11,961 bases of DNA. It comes from Cyclostephanos tholiformis. Lineage: Eukaryota; Bacillariophyta; Thalassiosirophyceae; Thalassiosirales; Thalassiosiraceae. Below, piece by piece: positions 1 through 7,611 of this stretch (position 1 is the stretch's first letter; the number at the start of each line of letters is the position of its first letter). The notes beneath the pieces were generated by a model. The model was not told the origin of the DNA. It made no database searches and saw nothing but the letters and a program-made list of their open reading frames with translations. Made by a program: the position numbers and the translations under genes. Location: positions 1 through 11,961 of the forward strand of contig JALLPB010000969.1 in the NCBI GenBank assembly GCA_036939975.1, given 5' to 3'.

Positions 1-186
1 TCCACATGAATGAAAACCATCCGAAAAATCGGATTGTAAGAATTGAAATAGAGACCATTTAGCTCTCCCCTTACGAGATTTACCTACCTACTTCTCGTGA
101 CATCTACATACCTGATCTGCCCTGATTTAATTTACGTTACACACCGACGGACACCGACACCGCGACGACATTTAAATCTATCCTGA
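1..186 (+). promoter_or_regulatory. 5' flank and probable 5' UTR of the GCN2-like gene
   Basis: No coding region is supported here. An in-frame TGA at 184-186 directly precedes the ATG at 187, so the kinase ORF cannot extend upstream without splicing. A perfect 6-bp inverted repeat with a 4-nt loop (ATCCGA-AAAA-TCGGAT) lies at 19-34. A possible 18-codon upstream ORF runs from ATG 6 to TAG 60-62, but whether it is in the transcript is unknown. A pyrimidine-rich stretch occurs around 61-72. No clear TATA box is visible. Transcription start and promoter position are inference only. Confidence 0.4.
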
Positions 187-3100
187 ATGGCGAAGAAGAA
201 AAAGCCCAAAAAGGCGAAGGCTGGCAATCGTCCGCCGAATGCCTCCGACGCCGCTACCGATGACGACGACATGAGAGGGAGCAAACCATCCCATCCCGAG
301 GACGATCCGTCGCCATCCCTGCCCCCGTCATCGCCCGCGGCGGCGGGGGGGTTGAGGGTGGGCATCGACGACGACCTGTCCCTCCGACGGCACGACGAGG
401 AGACGGTCCTGTCGGCGATATACGGCGACGACTTCTCGTCGACGACGGGCGCTTGGAATTGTCCCCTCTACCGGATACGGGTGCATTCGTCCCTTCTCGA
501 CGACGACTGCGACGCCGCCGATAACGACGATAACGACCGACGATGCGGCATGACCCTATCGTTGCAACTTGACTCGCGATATCCCCATTCCGCGCCGCTA
601 TTGAGAATAACCGACGTGGAGGGCATCGCCCTAGCGTCGTCGTCGAGATTGGCGACGCTACTTTCGTCGCTGAGGGACAGGGCGAAGGAGTGCGCGGCGT
701 CGGGCGAGGTGATGGGATGGGAACTGGGCATGATCGTCGAGGACTACGTGAAGGAGAGTATCGAGAGGAGGAGGGAGGAGGACAGGAGGAGGAATGAGGA
801 CATGCAGGGAGGGAAGAAGAAGGGTGCTACTGAAGGGGGGGTGGATCTTTCCGACGACTATGACCATGAAGTCGACGACTGTCGTCCTACCGAGGAAATG
901 AACCCCACATCGACGTCGATCGCGGACGACGACACCGAGAGGGAGGTCGCGCGGCAGATCGAGGCATTGGACGCCGCGGCGCGCATGCGCGATCAGAGGC
1001 GGCGGCTGCGATTGGAAGGAGGTGCTGGGGGGATGCTACCGACGATCGCGGACAAACAAGACGACGACGACGACGACGATGACGATGTCCACGACGAAGA
1101 CGTAAGTCACCGGCGTTCTCCCGAGGGATACGACCCTCGCTTCTTGGATCATCTTGAGGGCGGAGGGGCTCCCGCCAACAACAACGCGAACGGCGTCTCG
1201 AGATATCAGACCGACTTCGTCGAGATCGCTCACCTCGGTCGGGGAGGAGGGGGGGAGGTCGTACAGGCAATAAATCGACTCGACCGTCGCGTCTATGCGA
1301 TAAAAAAAGTGATCCTCGAGGCCGAGGACGGGACGAATGTAAATAATGCTGCAGCAGCGCAGAACGACAAATTGAGGAGGGAGGTCACGACGATCAGCAT
1401 GATGTCGCACAAGAACATCGTAAGATACTACCAAGCATGGGTCGAGCTTCAAGGGGGCGGCGTCGGCAGCGACGACGAAGAGAAAGAAGAGGAAGAAGGA
1501 CCCGCCAATGTCCCTCGCGATAACAATGATAGTATGTGCGTCGACTTGGACGTTCCGTGGATGCTACGGAGCGATTATGATGTCGTTGATGATGATGAGG
1601 GGCGTACGGGAGCGATTGATGAGATCTTGAGCGATAATAAGAAAAATGTTGATGTCAATGGCGACGATGAAGACGACATCAATAGTAGCGATGACGACGA
1701 TGGCGATTCCTCTTGGAACAGTAATTGGTCAACTTCTTCCAGATCTTGCTCTCCTCAATCGTTGTCATCGAGTCAAAGTGCCGTTTCGGGGACACCGATC
1801 GGCAATGAAGCAACCGATCAACATGCCACACCAATTATCAAAAATTTCCAAACGTTTCTTTCCCTCGACGATTTCCTCGAGCATGAGACCGAAATGCACG
1901 ATCCTGGCAATCCGTTATTCGGGAACGCCATATCTGGATATCCGCCAATCTTGACGGCATCTTCGAGGTCGTCGAAAATAACAACCAGCCACGGAAAACG
2001 ATTGCTAGCGCAATCGCATTCGACTTCCGATTGGAATTGCAGCCATCTCGATTCCCAAAGGCAAAGACGGCATTCTAAGAATTATGGGATAATGTACATA
2101 CAAATGCAGTATTGCAAAACAACGATGAGGGGTATGATCGACGAGTCGAAGTTATCCACTGATGCCGTTTGGAAGAGTTTGATACAAATTTTGGAGGCGT
2201 TAGATTATATTCACAGCCGCGGCGTAATACATCGTGATTTGAAGCCTGCCAAGTGAGTCCGTGATAATGTCAATTCTTTTTTGGGAGGGTTATATCTGAC
2301 TCAGTGGTTATCATTTCATCATTTTTGTGGCACCCTTACTTGCGAGAAGTATTTTTGTTGACGACGAAGAAAATGTAAGTGATGAGATCAAAATGCCATC
2401 CTCCAACCCCCCCGCCCCCCGGTTTTACTAATCCGTTTGAGATGACAAGATTCGTCTGGGGGACTTTGGTCTAGCAACCTCGAATCGCTTGGCAACAACA
2501 TCAAGTAGCAATACAAACAGCCTTCCCGATTCGGAGGCAGATGCTCTTTACGAAGCCATCGATGATATTAGCGGCCTGCTGGGTACTTCCGCCAATCTCA
2601 GCTCCAGTAATGCCGTTTCGATGTCTAGCATAACTGGTGGAGTTGGCACGGCATTTTACATGGCCCCGGAACAACAACTTGGTAATGTCTCGAGAACGAA
2701 ATCTTCATACAGCAGCAAGGCCGACATCTATTCCCTCGGCGTTCTTCTCTTTGAGATGTTCATGCTGAAAGTGAGCTATTTTCGTTGTTTATTCGTGATG
2801 CGTGTTAATTTTTTTTGCTTCGACGATTGGCGCATCTCATCGCTATTCGACATTTCACGTTGAAGCCAATCGGCTATACTTATATGGAGCGAGCTGAGAT
2901 TCTCACTGCTCTTCGAGGAGAGTCACGAAACGCCGTTGCAGAGCCAATGAAAGCTTTATTTAACGAAGAGGGTGAAATTGTCGGGGATTGGACGCATGCA
3001 TCTGAACTACGATTTCCTGAGAGTTTCAGACTTTCTGTTCCCTTGAATGCACAGAAAATCATACTGTGGTGTTTGGAACTCTCGCCCAAACGCCGCCCGT

Positions 3101-6100
3101 CGGCGAAGCAACTGCTGTCATGCAATCTACTCCCCAGAAAGGTTGAGCTTGAGGAAAAATATCTTAATGAAGTGTTGCAGACACTGTCCAATCCGCAAAG
3201 CGAGCAATCTTACGCGACAATTCTTTCAAAACTCTTTGACCGTCCGACTCCAAATGCTGTGCTGACGACATTTGACAATGAGGTGTCCATCAGAGCGAAT
3301 AAAATTGATGCACGTCAACACATGGCAAAGTCTCTTGATGCGGTGAAGGGATCATCTTGGACGTCCCACGGCTTAACATATTGTAATGCAATGTCTGGAG
3401 TTGCAGTGGCTGCTGCTGTTACTGCGCTTGGGCGTGCCCAGCAAGTCGGAACTGTCTCTGGGGGTGGCAAGGAGAGGGAATGTAGGTTTTAATGTTGTTT
3501 TTGATGCTTGCTATTTTTGAATGCGCTCATCGACAGGCTTTCATGGAAATCCATGCCAGCTCTTCGTGGTGCTCCTCAGCAGGCCGCAACGATATTAGCT
3601 ATGACAGCTGCTAGTTCAGCCGCAGTGGAGGGATGCGCGAATGGCATCCTTGGCGCTGATCCTCGTGTCGTTGATAATTTATGCCGTAAGCTTGAGGGAA
3701 TCTTCCAATCGCACGGCGCCGTGAGACTTCAAGGTCCGCTCCTTCGGCCAAGAGACTCTTATGATCTTGTCGCATCGTTGAACAAGCCTGTAGAACTCTT
3801 GGCAAGACGTGGATCCGTGCTACGCCTTAGGGAAGACTTGTGTGTAAACTTTGCAAGAGCCGTTAGCCGTGGTGGCTCGGCAACGAACAATATGAAACGG
3901 TTTGAAATTAACAAAGTTTTCGTTGAATCTGAGGCCGGCCTTCATCCTAAAGAAATGCTTGAAGCTTCGTTCGACATTATTCAAGATGAAAATATTGCAG
4001 TACCAGAGTTTCTGGAGGCGGAAACAATACTAGTACTCTGTAGAGTAATGTCTCTGCTTGCTCCATCAAAAGAAGACAAGGTGCTTGAATTTGCACCGAC
4101 TTTTTTGAAATGCCCAATTTGGGTGCTCAGAATGACCCACACAAGGTGAGCGCATACTTTAGCAAAAATTGATTAACCACTTAGCTCATCCCTCATTTAA
4201 GCTTGTCCTATGATTTCTTGAAGGCTATCTGATGCCATCATGGACTTAATGTTTATTCCAACATCTGATGTTGCTCGTCAAAGTTGCCGTCACATTTTTA
4301 CTGCGCTCGCTTCATGCTCTCCACTTGAATTATGTAACCAACGGGCGCAGTCACGAAAACACAAGCGAAAAACCCGTGAGATGAAACAACAAAAGATGGA
4401 AAAAGCATTAGAATCAGCTGTTGAACATGGCAACCTCCCTAAGAGATCTGCAAAGCGAATTCGTGCATTCTTGTCTCACTTTTTGCTGCCTCAACTTGAT
4501 GCAAATAAAGGTATGTTGTCATCCATACGAAAGCTAATGAAGCCTTCCCTGCGCCTGACATAACTTTCCACTCTTTACGTCACAATTCATTCTTGACCGA
4601 TAATAGTGTTAGATGATGTAGCTGCGGCTGCAAGAAAAATTCACCATGTAGACATTAACTCGTTGAATCATAACGATGAAGTCAAGAGGGTGTCAAGTAG
4701 TTGCATTCGTGAGGTTATTCGATGCCTTAATGAGCTTCGGCAACTGCTCAATGCCATGGAAGCTCTAGGCATTGAAACTAGCCTCAAACAAAACGATAGC
4801 AAAACTCCTCACAATTGTCTTCACAGGAATCTGTCATACCCAGCGTACATATCAATTGATCTCGGTCTACATCAAAGGAAGAGGCACTATGCTGGTCGCA
4901 TGTACTTTCAAGCAATATTACTACAAAATGACTTCTTTCAAGGAAATAGAGAAACAAGCACCAATCCGTTCGTCAATGGAAAGAGTATCCGTATTGCTGA
5001 GGGTGGGCGATATGATGATCTTGTTCGACAGGTAAGTGTTCAATTTGCTTGCACGAGTCATATTGTCTTTTGGTCAACAATAATGTGACCATCTGTATTT
5101 GTGATCTTGCTCGTGCTTGCGTCGGGTGTTCTCCAGTTTCGCCCACCAGGTAATTTTGGAAGTGTTCAAGTCAGTCAGTTCGCAGGATTTACATTCTTGG
5201 GAGCGAAAGTGCCCATTTGTACAGGAATAACAATCTTTCTTGGGAAAATGAGTGAGCGTATTTATCAAGATGCCTCCTATGACCAACATTTGCACAGCCA
5301 GTCATACATCGAGAGCCTGCGTCGTAGCATTGGGCATCCGCTACCTTCATACCCCGTAAAATGTATTGTGCTGAGTGAGGGGGGTTTCGATCTAGCCACG
5401 TGTGCCGAGAGGGCGAAAATCGCTTCGCTACTGTGGAAAGCTGGGATTTCTTGCGAATATCTCGCTCAGAGTGGTGTGATGTTGAGCTTGCTTCAGCATT
5501 TTTCAAGCGATTCAAGCCTTGTCCACGAGTGGAGTTCCAGCGTTGATAGAATATGTGGCACATGTGCCATCCTGAATATTCCCTATGTTATCATTGTTCA
5601 GCTGCATCTCCTCAAGACCAAAGCAGTTGTAAAACTTCGCCAAACAGCTTCTCACACTGTATCCGGTCCCAGTTATAAAGGAAATGAAGAGATCGTCCCG
5701 CTGAAATCATTGGAATCGTTACTCTTGGAGCGTCTGAAATCTATTAATGATGGAAGGGAGGACTTGCCACTTACCGTCACTCCAAGCCAACCATCAAGCA
5801 GTGATCCACAAATTCAGTCCAGCCACAATAACGACGTCGAGTGCATCTATGTTGGGACCGAACAATACTTCGAACAGGGGAACAGAGTCAACAATCCTAA
5901 CATAAAACAAATTCAGAAGGTGATGAAGTCTTCCAAGCAAAAGATGGCAAATCGTATCCGTGTTTTTTCGGATCATAGCACTCCTATAATTGCCATCGAT
6001 CTGCCATTTCGGGTAGTACGAGACGTCGGAAGCATGTTGATATTTGACGGAATCGAGTCGCTGAACAGCAGTGAGCTTGAGTTAAAATACCCAATGCACA

Positions 6101-6255
6101 AGAAACTACTGCGCAATTTAATGTATGCCTTAGAAGCATTGATGCGAAAGAATCACCCTCAACGAAACTCTGATGGCAAAAGGCAGTTGACTCTCTTTCT
6201 TTACAGTATTTCATGTGACAATTACGACCTTGTTACTCTTACATTTCCAAGTTGA
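187..6255 (+). CDS. GCN2: GCN2-type eIF2-alpha kinase, eight exons, about 1814 aa
   Basis: Likely cytosolic Ser/Thr kinase that binds uncharged tRNA and phosphorylates eIF2-alpha to slow initiation. Exons: 187-2252, 2350-2374, 2450-2770, 2866-3481, 3560-4145, 4224-4510, 4607-5031, 5137-6255; all junctions keep frame. The ATG at 187 follows an in-frame TGA. Residues 3-13 are Lys-rich; RWD domain (GCN1-binding in the family) about 64-200; Asp/Glu-rich linker 200-335 with nine Asp at 292-300. Kinase about 344-895: Gly-rich loop 351-358, ATP-binding K373, alpha-C E399, acidic insert about 421-634, gatekeeper M640, HRDLKPAN 682-689, DFG 702-704, T759 and T764 before APE 769-771. HisRS-like region about 900-1640 includes GGRYDD at 1433-1438. 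The C-terminal domain (about 1690-1814) resembles the GCN2 ribosome/dimerisation module. No pseudokinase is present. Yeast and human GCN2 are about 1650 aa; the excess comes from inserts. Identification rests on domain order and motifs; exact borders of intron 4 are uncertain. Confidence 0.93.
2253..2349 (+). other. intron 1 of the GCN2-like gene (97 bp)
   Basis: Donor GTGAGT at 2253 and acceptor AG at 2348-2349. It splits the Asn codon of the catalytic-loop motif HRDLKPAN (AA|T). Without splicing the kinase would end at TGA 2254-2256, directly after the Lys of a misread codon. Restoration of HRDLKPAN followed by IFVDDEEN across the junction makes this assignment strong. Confidence 0.92.
2350..2374 (+). 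other. 25-nt microexon (exon 2) of the GCN2-like gene
   Basis: This exon supplies the last base of the HRDLKPAN Asn and the residues IFVDDEEN. It ends at a consensus donor (GTAAGT, 2375). It bridges the catalytic loop and the strand before DFG, which begins in exon 3 as IRLGDFG. Skipping it would remove 25 nt and shift the frame. It was chosen because the family sequence reads through only when it is included. Confidence 0.9.
2375..2449 (+). other. intron 2 of the GCN2-like gene (75 bp)
   Basis: Donor GTAAGT at 2375 and acceptor AAG at 2447-2449, phase 0. A branch-point-like TACTAAT sits at 2427-2433, about 20 nt from the acceptor. A C-rich tract (2406-2420) precedes it. Splicing joins the microexon to IRLGDFGLAT, the DFG segment. 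Confidence 0.92.
2771..2865 (+). other. intron 3 of the GCN2-like gene (95 bp)
   Basis: Donor GTGAGC at 2771 and acceptor AAG at 2863-2865, phase 0. It joins the C-lobe segment ending FEMFMLK to PIGYTYMERAEIL, matching the SLGV-FEM to xTxxER-IL segment of eIF2-alpha kinases. The 3' part of the intron contains a T-run (2810-2817). Confidence 0.9.
3482..3559 (+). other. intron 4 of the GCN2-like gene (borders ambiguous)
   Basis: An intron is required because TAA at 3490-3492 closes the exon-4 frame, and HisRS-like coding resumes in a compatible frame after about 3537. Two solutions keep frame. One is GTAGGT at 3482 to CAG at 3557-3559 (78 bp, phase 1). The other is GTTTTA at 3486 to CAG at 3534-3536 (51 bp, phase 2), which adds nine residues. 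I prefer the first for its donor and a length like its neighbours. Transcript reads would decide. Confidence 0.65.
4146..4223 (+). other. intron 5 of the GCN2-like gene (78 bp)
   Basis: Donor GTGAGC at 4146 and acceptor AAG at 4221-4223, phase 2. Splicing rebuilds an Arg codon (AG|G) and gives WVLRMTHTRLSDAIMD, which matches the HisRS-like segment of GCN2. TTAAC at 4172-4176 could serve as branch site. Confidence 0.92.
4511..4606 (+). other. intron 6 of the GCN2-like gene (96 bp)
   Basis: Donor GTATGT at 4511 and acceptor TAG at 4604-4606, phase 1 (G|TG, Val). The upstream exon otherwise terminates at TAA 4561-4563. Splicing continues an amphipathic helical region of the HisRS-like domain. 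Confidence 0.88.
5032..5136 (+). other. intron 7 of the GCN2-like gene (105 bp)
   Basis: Donor GTAAGT at 5032 and acceptor CTCCAG at 5131-5136, phase 0. It splits EGGRYDDLVRQ from FRPPGNFGSVQ. This is the conserved GGRYD loop of HisRS-like domains, where the residue after the basic position is followed by F-R-P in relatives. Confidence 0.93.
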
Positions 6256-6528
6256 CATGTTTCGAAGTAGGTTTGAATATAATTCCTTTGCATTTCTCAT
6301 GGCAGTGGTTGACACTGAAGGCGAACGAGAAGGCATTGGTCTTAACTCACTTTTATATACTAGATTCATATGGCTTGTCAATTTAAACCATGGACGATGA
6401 CAGCAGGATTTGTTCAATCATCGTTCTGATATGTGCTCATTATCTCTCATGCTAAAGTTTTCATAGCCTTTAGTTCACAAGTGGGACTGTTTAAGAAGAA
6501 ATTGGAGCACAGCTTTGTGAATACATAA
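6256..6528. other. 3' flank of the GCN2-like gene, no gene seen
   Basis: This is the probable 3' UTR and beginning of the intergenic region. No canonical AATAAA lies close behind the TGA at 6253-6255. The nearest AATAAA-like strings are near 6816 and 6960, inside the decayed region. A short ORF read over 6215-6400 overlaps the end of the kinase gene in another frame and has no support. Confidence 0.5.
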
Positions 6529-7611
6529 AGCACTACCTACATAGATATTGGTTCTTTTGTGGGTAGCACTCCATATCCATTCGATATCAACTCTACATTA
6601 TCCCACGGCCAGAATGATATGATTGATGGATGCATAGAGGAGTATAGAGATGGAAGGAGAACGAATCGGCAATCTTCCAAGTTGATGGTGGCTAAGAAGG
6701 AAATCACATAGAGTTGCATGGAGAAGATGAAGGTGTGGACGACCAAATGCGAAGAGTTAACGGTGTGTGAGAATGAGTTCACTCAGCAGTCTCTATCGAG
6801 ACAGATGAAATGGAAATAAAATTGCATGAGTATGAGCTTATAATTGAGGAGATGACAGAAGAGTATGAAGCTACCAATTATTCAATGTACCCTAGGATAC
6901 AAGATTGAAAAATTGGACAAATATTCATCAAGAGTGGAGGCTGCATGTCGATAAGTTAATAATAAAGTTAATAATAAAGATGTTATGCCACCAAACTATA
7001 ACAACATGCATACAGTTAGTGATGATTGCTTTTTTGAAAGGTAAGTCAATTGGTCAGATTGTCATTTCACAATATTCCAGGTCACAATGTTATTCGACAA
7101 AACATTACTTTGGAAGACTAAGCCTCTAGCTGCATATTGTCTTGATAATGCAACAACATGGAAGCAGTTACATACAGGTGAAACTGGTCATCGACAAAAG
7201 CAACTTGTCAACATTGTTGTTAATATCATCAATGAAGGTGGCAACTTCATGTCAATTCATCTATGTTGATATATCATTGCAGAAGATTTAACAGCCAAAG
7301 AACAAAGCCGGTAAATCATTGCATCCTTTGGTGAAGCTGTTAAGTTACGACACAAATGGAAGGAGGTGACTTTGGAGATGTTACCTAACCACCATTCTCT
7401 GATTGACACAATCCCAGACCCCAGTGATATGTCTCCTACAAAGTAGCTTGGTGGTATGGTGTCAATGGATACATGCAACACAGATCCGTTTATGAGGTAA
7501 ACCCTCTATGATGCAATCATTCAAGTGGGTCATGACGAAGAATTGGAGGACAAGATACTTTGCATGTATCAAGGAGACTGTCACCAACATCTGTATAACA
7601 TTCTTGATTAG
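6529..7611 (+). pseudogene. decayed gene with a DUF6824-like domain
   Basis: Plus-strand coding-like text runs through here but is broken by stops and shifts. An acidic/basic N-terminal part reads in one frame at about 6529-6708 and in another at about 6806-6905 (ELIIEEMTEEYEATN). A domain core follows: DCFFER near 7024-7041, GKSIG just after in a shifted frame, PGHNVIRQNI from 7077 in another, then LLWKTKPLAAYC. The frame starting at 7087 continues to about 7360 with HRQKQLVNIVVNIINEGGNF and, past a stop at 7267, IIASFGEAVKLRHKWKE. This order matches the diatom family I recall as DUF6824 (D-V-L-x-G-R-G, H-P-G-N-x-x-F-R, I-V-x-x-I-x-x-x-G-G-x-F, then A-R-x-K-x-x-x-A-L-R). The C-terminal part ends at TAG 7609-7611. 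Family function is unknown. Several frame changes and in-frame stops make it a relic; the family call is from memory. Confidence 0.6.

Noticed and set aside
1060..1086. GAC/GAT triplet run as a microsatellite or CRISPR-like repeat
   Set aside because: It is a nine-Asp coding tract in the acidic linker of the kinase; no spacers or repeat array exist.
132..1452. Long antisense open frames opposite exon 1 (for example 132-365, 468-731, 887-1270, 1036-1452 on the minus strand)
   Set aside because: They mirror GAC/CGA-rich kinase codons, giving Arg/Ser/Val-rich low-complexity text without any recognisable domain; they are shadows of the GCN2 exon.
1646..1954. 102-codon plus-strand ORF overlapping the kinase insert
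   Set aside because: Lies wholly inside exon 1 in another frame and reads as low-complexity Met/Thr-rich text.
5101..5136. Upstream extension of exon 8 (ATT start at 5101)
   Set aside because: The residues before FRPPGNFG do not fit the family, while splicing at 5136 joins directly to EGGRYDDLVRQ.
7041..7080. Possible 40-bp intron (GTAAGT ... TTCCAG) in the DUF6824-like relic
   Set aside because: The bases inside still encode family-like residues (GKSIG and the start of PGHNVIR), 40 bp is much shorter than the kinase introns, and splicing does not join frames that continue.
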